Shown here one piece after another: positions 8,540 through 18,333 of a stretch of 27,225 nucleotides of DNA. Each line of letters starts with the position of its first letter. Positions within the stretch are counted from its first letter, which is position 1. Source of the DNA: Chytridium lagenaria (taxonomy: Eukaryota; Chytridiomycota; Chytridiomycetes; Chytridiales; Chytridiaceae); NCBI GenBank assembly GCA_025449115.1, contig JAHLKC010000259.1, positions 1 to 27,225 on the forward strand, read 5' to 3'. The translations under genes and the position numbers were made by a program. The notes below the pieces were generated by a model, which worked only from the letters and a program-made list of their open reading frames with translations, was not told where the DNA came from and did no database searches.

Positions 8540-9007
8540 CTATTGCGCATTGCTGGGGTTGAATTGGGTGGGTTGAAAGTCCACGACGAATGTTGCGAGA
8601 CAGCTTGGGTTGGTGTCGCATTGCTTCATTTCTTTTGCTTTGTCCCAAAGTATTGGTTTGGTGTTAAACGTACCGTTAATGCAGTGACGCTGGCGTCCTC
8701 GTGACATATGGTGGCGTGTTCAAAGAACCTGTCGCTCTTCCCACCTCTCTCCTCATTTTCAAAGACGTCTGCGCTGAAGGTTTTTGGATGACGCGCTGGT
8801 ACGCCCAATGCAGTGATGCCGAGCGTCAGGCAATGACAGAAGAAATGTTGGATTTGGCGCGAAAGGGGTTGTTTGCAGAGCCGTAGCATAATAAGGTATC
8901 GTGGCTGAACTGAGAGGGAGATGGGAATGCCACAACTTGTGAGGGATACCGTGAAGGGAACTTTGGCAGGAAAGATGGCGAAACAAATCTTTGTCGCAGC
9001 AGAATGA
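8540..9007 (+). pseudogene. Mitochondrial enoyl-thioester reductase (ETR1/MECR-like), 3' relic
   Basis: Intact family members reduce trans-2-enoyl thioesters with NADPH in mitochondrial fatty acid synthesis. Here LNWVG*KSTTNVARQLGL (near 8558-8612) matches the family NCVGGKS...LL segment, with a TGA (8574-8576) where Gly is expected. After a candidate intron (8615-8684), DAGVLVTYGGVFKEP (about 8686-8730), then LPTSLLIFKD, GFWMTRW and LARKGLFAEP follow the family's C-terminal half closely. A TAG at 8884-8886 and a TGA near 8911 interrupt the frame. Beyond a shift, LVRDTVKGTLAGKMAKQIFV ends at 9007 as the usual C-terminus. The N-terminal GroES-like domain and most of the Rossmann domain are absent upstream, where the repeat and LTR debris lie. 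It is convergent with the ATPase gene. The identity is firm for the C-terminal half; the intron and the exact 5' limit are inferred. Confidence 0.75.
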
Positions 9008-10385
9008 AGAATGAAGAGTACGTAGTTGATGATGTTGCATGTAAAGCTCATTCGGTTGGCCACCCGTATGAACAAGTAAATCCATTCTCATTCTGTCTTC
9101 TGAATGGTTTTTACACCGAAGTTACGTACTCGCACCTTTTAACGCCAAATTTACTGACTATATGTACGTATACTTAACATTGATAATAATGTTATATACT
9201 AAATACAGCTGTAAAACCTTTTCATTATTATTCATCCAATTGCTTACATACTATAGATTGCCTTAATTCAGTCGGTTACATAGTTCTTAGTTGTATATTC
9301 ATAGTTGCCTATACCGGTAATTGTTAGGCTACATATACCGGCCGGCAATAATTAGGTACATCTCATTTATTTTGCTTTCATCATACGCGCCATTGCTTCT
9401 CCGTTTCTTCCATGATCTCTACAAAGTGAACTTCGTAGCCGTGCGTTGTGAAAAAGCACACATTAGAGAACGTTTGATTCAGTTATGCCAAGAACAAATT
9501 CTACAGCAAGATCATTAACGTGAAAAAAAAAAAGAAATACATATACATAGTGAATATTAACCAAATGGCGATATGGTCTACATATGAGCAGAAATTTAAA
9601 CATTGATAATCATGGATTCCGCGGACTTGTAAAGTCATCTGCACGAACATAATCAGCCGCGTATCACTTAGGCTGTCTTTACCATTATCTCCGTAATCTC
9701 CTGGATGCATCAAAATCCAAACGCTTGCTTTGCACACTGAAGAGATGATGTAGATAACTTGAACGTTCTATCACCTCAACCCACGACGATCTCCCTGAAA
9801 CAGTGCCGAACGTTGCCTGTGTGCGTTGATATTCAGCCAGCGTGGGACGTGTAGGAATCTCACACAGTACAAGAGTGCTGGATGTTTACATACATGTATT
9901 GTTGTCTTGCTCCTTTTTGTAGAGATGCATAACCCTTTTTTCGTATATAAGAATGATAAAGTTCATTAATCGTAAAATCAATTTTTATATGAGTGAAATG
10001 AGGAGGGAAAGAGGGAGAGTGACTTGTGACGGTAAGCAATCCCTCTGAAAAATAAAGGTAAAAGAGGAACAAAAGTGGTGGAAGACAGTCAAGAGGTGGT
10101 GAGAGAAGAATTCAAAGACAGCCTCGTCAAAGACTAAGCACCACACACGAAAAACAAAGCAATAGCTAGCAGGAGGCAAGAAAAAAAAGAGCGGTTGCAG
10201 CACTATAAGAATAGCGCATCACAGTTTGCGCACAACGTTAACGGCCAACCGACCATCGCGTTGGATGCATCTGAAGTCCATCAATCTCAGGAATCATCGG
10301 ACAGTGGATTAACTGCAGCAAAAATAAAAACAACAATGAGTTCAATTAACCATAATGCTTCTTCAACATCAACAAAATCCACTCA
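9008..10385. other. AT-rich intergenic region
   Basis: About 1.4 kb between the reductase relic and the ATPase stop codon. Most of it is AT-rich and non-coding. Two stretches could be coding debris. On the plus strand, about 9412-9518 reads HDLYKVNFVAVRCEKAHIRE and onward to a stop at 9516-9518. On the minus strand, about 9690-9860 reads IPTRPTLAEYQRTQATF and onward for some 55 codons. I recognise neither. Confidence 0.4.
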
Positions 10386-13300
10386 CTAGCTCGTCGAATT
10401 AGTTGTCGTAAACGCCACATAAACAAGTATCAACACTCCTCCTCCAATACCAGGCAACCAAAAAACCGGACTCAGCGATCGATTCGTTCCAAACACCTCT
10501 ACGAAAATAAAAACAAAAAACAAAACAAGATTACATTACATTGATTTGCTTTAAAAACAGAGGGCGTGAACTCACCATCGACTTTTGGCACATAAACAAT
10601 GAGTGCGGCGAAAAGCGCACCAGTGACGGCGCTGACAAAGGTGGCAGGGTTCTTGAGCACGTAAAAGCTGAATGGGAAGATGTACGGCATTTGCTTGCAA
10701 ACAGGTTGAAGCATTGTTGGATCATTAAACTAGGTTTGTTACAAAATTTAGTAGGGTTTGGAGCGAAGAGGTGCGAAACAAACCAGAAGTAAAACGCAGA
10801 TTGTCCGAGTGCGAGTAATGTCGCTTGGTCACTTCCAGTCTGCGTAAAATATTAATGGTAACGAAAAGAGTGTGGTAAGATATGAACTCACGAGAGTCCG
10901 ACCACTCCTGGTCACAAAGTCGTTAGCCGATGAAAGGAACCCGTTGGTCACGGTCGAAGAAATCTGGTAAACGTCGGCAGGCGTCACCTTGTACAAGTCT
11001 CCACTCGAGTCTCTGCTATAGTACACCGTCAAGAAAAATGCCGTCAAGCATCCAAGGTACTCGATAATGCCAACTTCCAGATAAACGTACGACAAGACAT
11101 TGAAGTCCACCAAAATATCGCCTTCAGGCCTCGCTAACGCACGTTTCCACCACCCAGCATTGAAGAGCATCCGAAGGCTTCCAATCATGTTGAAGAATAA
11201 GCCAGACTTGGTATCGTCCTCGAGACCGGCGTTCATGGCATCCTTGGCTTGATCGGCTTGACGTTGACGAAGACGTTGAATGGATTCTGGAGTCACTGGA
11301 CGGCGGGGAGGGACCTTCATGAGACTGGCTTCAGATTCCGACACCTCCCAGGCAAAGGACAGTGCGGCGATCAGCTACGTTTTAATGAAAAGAATGATAA
11401 TGGTGAGACTCAAAACTTGGGGTGACGCTGAAATCATGCGGACAGAGGTTTACCTCGAATCCGAGATCAACTGCCAGAATTTGAAGCGATGAGATCATGA
11501 TCGGTAGTGGGACAACAGCGTAGAGAAAAAACGGAATGACTTCGGGTGTAATGTGCGTGATGACGTACTAAAGTTGTTCAAAGAAAAAAAATGTGTGTTA
11601 AAAGGAATAGCAACAAGAGGAAGATAGACAAGGTCATAGCAGCTCTTGTCACCATACCGTAATTGACTTTTTCAAGTTATAAAATATCAATCGACCTTCG
11701 AAAACAACATTAGCAGTCGCGATACAAGCGAAATCACATGATAAAACATAACGGAGGATTGGCATGAAGCTACCTTCACGAATTCCAGTCACCGTTGACG
11801 CAAAGTTATCGTCCATAAGAATCATCGAGGCTAAAACACATGAATATCTTGAAGGAAAATGAAGCATTCCCCGATAGAGAAACTATACCTGCTTCTTTAC
11901 TGACATCCGAACCAGAGATGTTCATGGCGATACCGAGATCCGCTTTTTTTAGGGCGGGAGAATCGTTAACACCATCACCGGTGACTCCAACAATATGGCC
12001 AAGTCCCTGAGCACGCTTGACGATTTGAAGCTTGTGCTTTGGGCTTGTCCGCGCAAAAATGATCTAGTGAATTTAGAGAGTTCAGAAACCCAAAAAGTGA
12101 AAACACAATGTTTTTCTTTTTTCACTAAGACGAACCTCCTCCTTTGAAAATATCGTATCCCACTCATCATCCGTCAACGCATCAAGGGTCTCCCCATGCA
12201 CAACAACAGCATGAACCTCGCTCTCCAAAACGTCCACAGGTCGACGGTTTGTCTTTTTCGCAATCCTGTCTCGAGTGTCGGATAGCATCAGATTGATTTT
12301 GCGCCCAATCGCTTCAGCCGTCAACGGGTGATCACCCGTCACCATCATGATCTTGATCCCGGCTTCACGACAATGTCCAATGGCTTCACGAACGCCATGC
12401 TTGGGGGGATCCTCGAGACTTGCGAGACCGACAAAACAGAATCCGGCCTAGAGGAATGAAGGCGAGGGAAGGAAATGTTCAAATCGCTGGAAAGGAGAAA
12501 GTGAGAAACAGTCACGTACGGCAGGGTAGTTTTTTCTTCCTTGGAGAACTCGAATCCTTTGCCATACTTGACCCCATCGAGTTTGAGTTCAGCGAATGCA
12601 AGGACGCGATGACCCATTCCAGCCATATACTCGTAACTCTTGTTGAAATCATCACGGTAAGCGTCAGTAATCTCAACAGGTCCATTCGGTCCAAGCATCG
12701 TGCTGCATAGGCGGAGAAGACGTTCGGGCGCTCCTTTCATGTACAAGGTGTGAACGCCGGAGTCATGGATTTCTGCGTCAAAGGCAAAAGGTAAATAAAA
12801 AATGATGAGTTGGGTGATCCGAAATGATGAGTGTATCTTACCTCGTGAATCGTCATATGCCATTTGTTCTCAGAGTTGAAGGGGATTTCGAAAACCTATT
12901 ACCGAAAATGAACATATTGCTCAAGACTAGAATCATTCTGCAAACCTTGGGATACTTGTTTGAGAGCTAATGACATCAGTATTTCATTTTATCACATAAA
13001 CGATGCAAAGATAATTGAAGAATGTGTATGCACTCACCACATCAATATCTGACAGCTTTTGTGCCGCGAATCGAAAAAGACCTGATTCAGTTGCATCCCC
13101 CGATATAGTACGTTGATCAACGAGACCATCCGAACTCTCGAATCTTTAAAAACAGTCAGTCACCCTCATCTCACAGTAATCCATTACCTTGCTCTGGTAC
13201 ACATTGCGGAAATATGCAAAATCTCATCAACCCCTGGTCCCCTCCCATCAAAAGCGACCTCACCATCTTGAGTCGACACCTTATTCCCCGCAACAACATA

Positions 13301-15075
13301 GAGCTTGAAGCCCGTCCAGAAATACGATGCAGTCATTTGGTTACGAGTCAACGTTCCAGTCTTATCGGTGGCGAGAAGGGTGATGGCGCCGAGCGTTTCC
13401 ACACCTTTAAGATCCTTGACCAAAACATTCTGCTTTGCCATACGCTTTGCGGCAATGGTGAGCAGCATGGTGACGGTGGCCGGGAGGCCTTGAGGAACCC
13501 ATGCGACCAGGCAGCCAATGGCAAAGTTGAGGGAGAATCCAATGAGACCTGTTTTGACCTGTGGAAATGGTGTATGAGAAGAGGAAGCCAAGATTTGGAT
13601 CTGGGGATAGCGTAAATGTTTACCTGTGCAAAGATGAAGAAGACGAGAGCACTGAGAACAGAGAGCGTTCCAATGATGGCAACAAAACGGTTGATTCTAG
13701 AGGAGCAGTGCTCTCATCAGTACAACGAAACCTTCAAAGCAACATGAAAACAAACTTACTCTTGGGTCAAAGGACTTGTACCTTTGTGCTCGTTGTTCGT
13801 CAACCCTAACAATAAGCAATTGAGTGATGCACAGTCTTAACATCCAAACAAACCTGCTATCTGTCCAAGAACTGTGCTATCACCACATCGAATCACCACA
13901 CCATATGCCTCTCCAGCAACAGCCAGACTTCCATTAAACGCTAGATTTGTCGCCTCCAAAGGGTTCGTCGCAGTGTTATGAGCAACTCTCTCCTGCGGAT
14001 CGGCTTCGCCCGTCAATGACGAGTTGTCGACCTTGAAATCAGACGAGTGGAAAACAACAATGTCTGCAGGAACTTTATCCCCATGCGAACAAAGACAAGG
14101 TCACCTAAAACCAGGTTGGCGGCCATCGCCTGGTTGAGCCTGCCATCGCGGAGGACCTGGCAGCGAGCAGGGATCAAGTCCTGAATGAAAGGGGTGTTAT
14201 GGCTTCCAAAAAAGTACTTGAACAAAGAGACTGTGTCTCCAATCAAAGCTCAAAGCACCGCCGGAAAACCGGAAAGGTTGCGGGCGATAAACGAAAACTC
14301 ACCAGAAAACCCGAGAGGATTTTCTCGGATGCCAGAAGCTATGAAACAGAAAAAATTCAGTTTCGTACAGATTATTTACAGAAGATGAGAAAAATATAGG
14401 AACACCTTTTTGGGAAGGTGACAGCGAGAAAATGGTTACCTGCCAAAACTCAATGAGCGCGTTGATGAACGCGACACCGATGAGGATCGCACCAATGTAG
14501 ACCTGTTTAACACGAGAAATTCCACAGGTTTTAAAGAGATGGAGACACGATGGTTGCGGTGGAATGGTAGTGAGCGATTTGAGAGTGCCAAAGAGTTATT
14601 TATGGTTTAGAAGCGCACAAAAGAGCTAAGATAGAAGGATAAACAAGAGATATCTAGCACTTACGTTTGCAGCATTGTTGACTGTGTCGATAGCATATAG
14701 GACATAAGTGGCAATACCGCAAAAGATCAAGAGAAGGTTGAAGATGTTTGACAGGCACTCGAGGTAGAGGATGATGTAAGACTTTTTCTTGGGCGGAGTC
14801 AGAATGTTTGGTCCATCAGCCAAAAGTCGCTGTGAAGCATCAGCTTCAGTCATTCCACGGGACTCAAGAGGACGACTGAGATTGATGCTCGTATTGTAAC
14901 GCCGCATAAGGTCGTCAAAGGTCATGAGATGTTCATATAAAACAGGGGATTGGAAGTGGAGAAAAAATGAGGTACAATTTATATAAAGGTAATGTGAACG
15001 AGTCGCTTTGAGGACATCTATACTCACAATATCCACCTTCCCTTCATCTTTCTGGTCCTTCCGACGTTTAGGCAT
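10386..15075 (-). CDS. P-type cation ATPase, Na+/K+-ATPase alpha-like (type IIC)
   Basis: Membrane pump that couples ATP hydrolysis to cation transport. My exon model has 20 exons: 15075-14665, 14502-14440, 14338-14303, 14180-13854, 13805-13760, 13696-13624, 13558-13188, 13143-13038, 12966-12946, 12895-12842, 12772-12516, 12447-12136, 12063-11889, 11830-11774, 11695-11658, 11567-11454, 11374-10892, 10839-10780, 10729-10576 and 10498-10386, or about 1,090 aa. Signatures in order: cation-ATPase N-terminus ([10 protein letters not shown]), A-domain SLTGEADPQ (TGEA for the usual TGES), M4 VPQGLPAT, phosphorylation loop DKTGTLT, N-domain [17 protein letters not shown], hinge [16 protein letters not shown]5 [10 protein letters not shown] and M6 DLGFELIAAL. 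Order and spacing match animal Na+/K+- and H+/K+-ATPase alpha chains. No beta subunit is nearby. One G seems missing in exon 4 (14081-14084), and exons 10 and 11 join one base out of phase. The 10730-10779 intron is the least certain. Either the gene is recently broken or the assembly has indels. Ion specificity is not determinable here. Confidence 0.85.
14303..14338 (-). other. 36-nt microexon of the ATPase gene
   Basis: Flanked by TTTCATAG (acceptor) and GTGAGT (donor) on the minus strand. It encodes [12 protein letters not shown], which exactly fills the gap between FWQ at the end of exon 2 and [10 protein letters not shown] at the start of exon 4, matching the conserved linker of the family. 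A second microexon, 12946-12966 (21 nt, LSNKYPK), precedes [12 protein letters not shown]. Confidence 0.75.
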
Positions 15076-15454
15076 ACCGTAAATTCAAGATATGAAGACA
15101 ATGAACTCCAACACAAGTTTTTGAGAAAGTAAGAGATTTCCAGAGGCTATTGGAGGACAAAAAATTGAGAGATTTTTTGATGAGACGGAGCAAGACGTCC
15201 GTCGTTTGAGGGATGTTCAGGATGGTCCGCTATCGAGCAGCAATGAATTAGGAAGTTGACGTTCAAGAGCGAAAAGAGACGTTTGACTCCATTTTATTCT
15301 CACTACATATAACACCAAATTTTTATATATTGTTTCGCCCTCAGATATCTGCGATTCGTTGGTGTCCGTGGGTGTGAGGGGTTTGAAACTGCCGGTGAAG
15401 GTTTCCTGTCGGAGCTTTTTCAACATTGGCTCTCTTTGAAGCATGCTGAAAAGG
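15076..15454 (-). other. Upstream region of the ATPase gene with an unrecognised small ORF
   Basis: The ATPase start codon at 15073-15075 is preceded by about 140 bases without a clear TATA box. A 75-codon minus-strand frame at 15217-15444 (MLQREPMLKKLRQETF...) immediately follows the stop of the next upstream ORF. It might be a 3' exon or UTR of that gene, or chance. No function is assigned. Confidence 0.3.
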
Positions 15455-15811
15455 CTACTTATGGCAATTTTTGCACATGAGAATATTGTCGTACAAAACC
15501 CATTCGTAGTTTGGGTCGAATTGCTGAAACGAAAAACACCTGGGGCTGTCTGTGCATGACCGCAAGAGAGCGAGGAGGTAGTTAGATCTAACCCCCGATT
15601 TGTTGTTGAAATGATGAAAGTTACTGGAAGACGTTAGAGCAACGTTATCAGTAAGAAATAACCTTTTTTGATAATTGTATTCATTCTTCATCAAAAAATA
15701 ACTCTCATCTTTAACTTTGGTATCCGTCCATTTTCTCCTTCCTGCTGCCTCCTGTGACGCTGAATGGTTTGAACTTGCCTGTTTATACCTCCTCTTTTGC
15801 CCCTTGCTCAC
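15455..15811 (-). CDS. Small hypothetical protein
   Basis: 118 codons on the minus strand starting MSKGQKRRYKQASSNHS, a very basic N-terminus. The C-terminal segment (QFDPNYEWVLYDNILMCKNCHK) has a CxxC and looks like genuine protein. The middle contains splice-like sites (GTTATTTC...TTCCAG near 15660-15625, and GTTAGATC...TTTCAG near 15590-15524), so it may consist of two or three exons with a shorter product. I recognise no family. It lies upstream of and collinear with the ATPase gene. Confidence 0.35.
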   Translation of the reverse strand: MSKGQKRRYKQASSNHSASQEAAGRRKWTDTKVKDESYFLMKNEYNYQKRLFLTDNVALTSSSNFHHFNNKSGVRSNYLLALLRSCTDSPRCFSFQQFDPNYEWVLYDNILMCKNCHK

Positions 15812-15959
15812 TTTATTCCCTTTTTATGTATCTTCTTTATACCCCTTTGTTTAAGCAGATGTTGGGAGGAGGTCTAACACATAACGAGAGACAAGTTCTC
15901 CCAGTCAAAATCCACGCCTAGTACTAGGTCCAGGTATATTCACCTCATACACGCGCTGC
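15812..15959. other. Short spacer before the gypsy remnant
   Basis: Contains TGTTGGGAGGAGGTCTAAC at 15862, which resembles an LTR terminus. No second copy is in the window to test it. Confidence 0.25.
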
Positions 15960-16305
15960 TACCTCTGGCATCAAGGTTAGTATCATGTGTCTGCCTCCAT
16001 TGTGTCTTAGAACATACTGCTTTTGCTCGGAAGCCTTCGTAGGGTGGAGTTACAACTTTGGTGGAGAGAAGGACAAGGTTGCCGACCTTAAAAAGACTTT
16101 CGAGACGGTGTAGGTTGGCGTAGTGAGCTTGTCGGTCTTTTGCAGCACGAATATTGTCTTTGACCAGGGAGAGAACGGAACTGCCATGCTTGAATGGTAG
16201 TATCAGCTTGAGGCGGTAGTCCGACGTCCAGGATGGAGGTAGGGTGACGACCAGTGTCTAGGTAGAACGGAGTGTATCCAGTGGTTCAAGACTTTTAATG
16301 AAGTG
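15960..16305 (-). pseudogene. Ty3/gypsy integrase C-terminal remnant
   Basis: On the minus strand, from the copia insertion point inward, TTGYTPFYLDTGRHPTS reads first. This is the family's tGytPFyl.yGrhP segment after the integrase core. After a one-base shift, VKDNIRAAKDRQAHYANLH and LFKVGNLVLLST follow, the typical basic helix and the GDxVLLST strand that precede the chromodomain region. This is the tail of a Ty3/gypsy pol polyprotein. Everything upstream of it was separated by the copia insertion at 16306. Its left limit is uncertain because similarity fades after EGFRAKAV near 16025; the region to 15960 is open but unrecognised. Confidence 0.75.
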
Positions 16306-16510
16306 TGTTGAAGTCCAATACCTTTATTGACGCGTCATTCAACCTTTTCCTTTGACGCGTCATTATATTTATTCTTCATCGCGCTTGTTTTTCATTTGCT
16401 CTTTTACCCTCTAACGTTTTAAGGGTGAGTTACCTTACCCTGTCCGGGGGCAATTGCCCGCCGTGAATTCTTTATTATTTTTATACTCGTTTGTACAAAG
16501 TGCTTCAACA
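16306..16510 (+). repeat. 5' LTR of Ty1/copia element
   Basis: 205 bp with perfect 8-bp terminal inverted repeats TGTTGAAG...CTTCAACA, followed directly by a primer site and then gag. The five bases before it (AAGTG) would be the left target duplication. The partner LTR is not in the window because the right side of the composite is interrupted. Confidence 0.85.
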
Positions 16511-16521
16511 GTTATGAGCCC
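16511..16521 (+). other. Primer binding site, half-tRNA iMet type
   Basis: GTTATGAGCCC is complementary to the conserved anticodon arm of initiator tRNA-Met (GGGCUCAUAAC). Drosophila copia and yeast Ty5 likewise use an internal half of initiator tRNA as primer. It lies immediately after the LTR. Confidence 0.75.
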
Positions 16522-16601
16522 CGATTCTCCCATTCCCTTGATCACCGCTCTTATCCCCACACTTCCTAAAATCCTAATACCCTTCCCCACCTTCAAAAGA
16601 A

Positions 16602-18278
16602 ATGGCTCAACCCGCTCCAATCGTCCATGTGACTCTCGCCCCAAACGACCTTCTCAGCGCAGCTGGCAAAGGGACTGATGTTTTTCGTGACATAAATCCT
16701 TTTGGCTCCGAGACTGGCGATTCTTGGTCGTACTTCAGTATGCGCATGACTGCAGCGCTTGATGCCAAGAACCTTCTCTATGTCATAGTGGACGGCCACA
16801 AGGTCCTAGCCGAACAAGATGCTCCTGGAGATTCCGCTGTTGAGCTCGAACTCAAGTCTAAGAAGCGAGACAAGAGGACCAACGATGACAAGCTCGCCAA
16901 AGCTATGCTTTTCTCCAAGCTTTCCAAGAAACATCTCCAGATGGTCTATGACAAGACGCATTCCAAAGAGATCTGGGACACCTTGGTTTCTGTCCACCGT
17001 GTCAAGACCGTTGGAGAAGCTATGCACCTCCGTCGCCAGCTCCTGTCAGTCTCGCTCAAGCCTAACGTCTCCATGAGTGATCACGTTGCTCATGTCGCCT
17101 CCATCGTTCATGAGTACAACGAAATTTCTGTCAACAAGATCAGTAGTGAGGAACACGTAGTTGCTTTGCTTCAATCCTTACCACGCGACGATCCCAACTG
17201 GTCCGCCCTCAAGACATTCCTTGAGAACGATCCCCTTGTCACTCGAGGAGGCGTAGCGGATGTTGAATTAGTTCGTCAACGTCTAATTCAGCACGCATCC
17301 AAGATAAGGAATCTTGAAGCTAATGAGGCGGCGGCAACTCCTGCCGCCATGCAAGTTCAGAGGCGTCCACACCATCGTCGAGACCCAGGCAACAGGCAAA
17401 TGAATAACAACTTTAACCGCGGCCACGTGCAAGGACGAAACGGCAACAATAGAGCTCAGGCTGGAGGAAACCAAAATAATAGGCGCGGCAACGGCAATAA
17501 CCAGCGCCGTGGTGACCAAAAATGCTACAATTGTGGCAAGATAGGTCACTATAAGCGTAACTGTTATGCACGTGGCGGCGGAAAGGAGGGACAAGGGCCA
17601 AACCAACGTCAGCAGGCCCGACACAATCACGGTGGTCGTCACGAGCGCGATACACAAGACTCTGACGATGATCAACCCCGTGCATATGTGATACGTGCCA
17701 ATCACCAGCAAGTCCACGCCTGGTTCAACCATTCCTCTAACCAAGGCACATCGGCTTACAGAGTCAGCAGGACGCTCACTAGGCACGTTGAAGTCAACGC
17801 TTTCCACGTAAATTCACGCGACGAGCCTAGTGACTCTTGGACTCTAGACTCTGGCGCCACGGATTTCTTCGTAAACAAGAAGAGCCATTTCGTCGACATA
17901 GCTGAATATCACGGCACAGCTATAGTTGGCGATAGCGGAAAAGTTAAGATAAAAGGCCGCGGAACTGTTTGCCTTCTCATCGGTGGAGACCCCGACAAAC
18001 GTGTTTTTCTTGAAGGGTGCCTCTATGTCCCTGACCTCGCGGAAAACTTGGTTTCGGTCTCAAGATTGAGCTCACACGGCTGGAAGACTGAGTTTGATGA
18101 GGTTAGAGCTATCCTCCGCAACGACAATAGCAACTGGCCTATCGAAGCCCCTCTCCGCGGCGGTCTCTATCGCCTCAACGTCAAACCGGTCCAAGGGTCA
18201 TACATCTTGCCATCAGCTTTCCGCACTGAGACTGTCGTGTGTGGAAACTCTATCCAGGATGATGTCGCGTCCGATTAA
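16602..18278 (+). CDS. Ty1/copia Gag-protease, 3' truncated by rearrangement
   Basis: An intact 558-codon frame beginning MAQPAPIVHV 91 bases after the LTR. Residues about 30-230 resemble the copia-type gag (UBN2-like) helical domain (SWSYFSMRM ... LLQSLPRDDPNW). Then come an Arg/Asn/Gly-rich stretch, the CCHC knuckle CYNCGKIGHYKRNC (about 308-321) and the aspartic protease motif LDSGATDFFV (about 416-425). The sequence matches the minus-strand copy residue for residue up to FRTET (18232). The last 15 codons read antisense into the RNase H end of the inverted copy and are not natural. A truncated Gag-PR could be made, but not pol. Confidence 0.85.
   Translation: MAQPAPIVHVTLAPNDLLSAAGKGTDVFRDINPFGSETGDSWSYFSMRMTAALDAKNLLYVIVDGHKVLAEQDAPGDSAVELELKSKKRDKRTNDDKLAKAMLFSKLSKKHLQMVYDKTHSKEIWDTLVSVHRVKTVGEAMHLRRQLLSVSLKPNVSMSDHVAHVASIVHEYNEISVNKISSEEHVVALLQSLPRDDPNWSALKTFLENDPLVTRGGVADVELVRQRLIQHASKIRNLEANEAAATPAAMQVQRRPHHRRDPGNRQMNNNFNRGHVQGRNGNNRAQAGGNQNNRRGNGNNQRRGDQKCYNCGKIGHYKRNCYARGGGKEGQGPNQRQQARHNHGGRHERDTQDSDDDQPRAYVIRANHQQVHAWFNHSSNQGTSAYRVSRTLTRHVEVNAFHVNSRDEPSDSWTLDSGATDFFVNKKSHFVDIAEYHGTAIVGDSGKVKIKGRGTVCLLIGGDPDKRVFLEGCLYVPDLAENLVSVSRLSSHGWKTEFDEVRAILRNDNSNWPIEAPLRGGLYRLNVKPVQGSYILPSAFRTETVVCGNSIQDDVASD
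17392..18232 (+). repeat. Left arm of an 841-bp inverted repeat
   Basis: Reverse complement of 21193-22033. The same length and identical translations indicate (near-)identity. It covers Gag CCHC, protease and the segment before the integrase zinc finger. The spacer between the arms is 2,960 bp. Confidence 0.9.
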
Positions 18279-18333
18279 CTTCTCTCGAACAAAATGAAAC
18301 TTGATGTCGATGTGCTTGGTGCGTTGGTGATGC

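Noticed and set aside
8626..9091. Minus-strand ORFs of 149 and 110 codons
   Set aside because: Antisense to the enoyl reductase relic; the sense strand carries the recognisable protein.
12345..12863. 172-codon ORF starting MAYDDSRG as an independent gene
   Set aside because: It is ATPase exon 11 (N-domain, KGAPER) with flanking introns read through; the true exon 10 uses another frame (NKWHMTIHE).
15862..15960. Solo LTR or gypsy 3' LTR starting TGTTGGGAGG
   Set aside because: No second copy, terminal inverted repeat or target duplication can be shown in the window.
18094..18297. 67-codon plus-strand frame
   Set aside because: Out-of-frame shadow of copia gag-PR that crosses the head-to-head joint; an equivalent shadow occurs on the minus strand at 21331.
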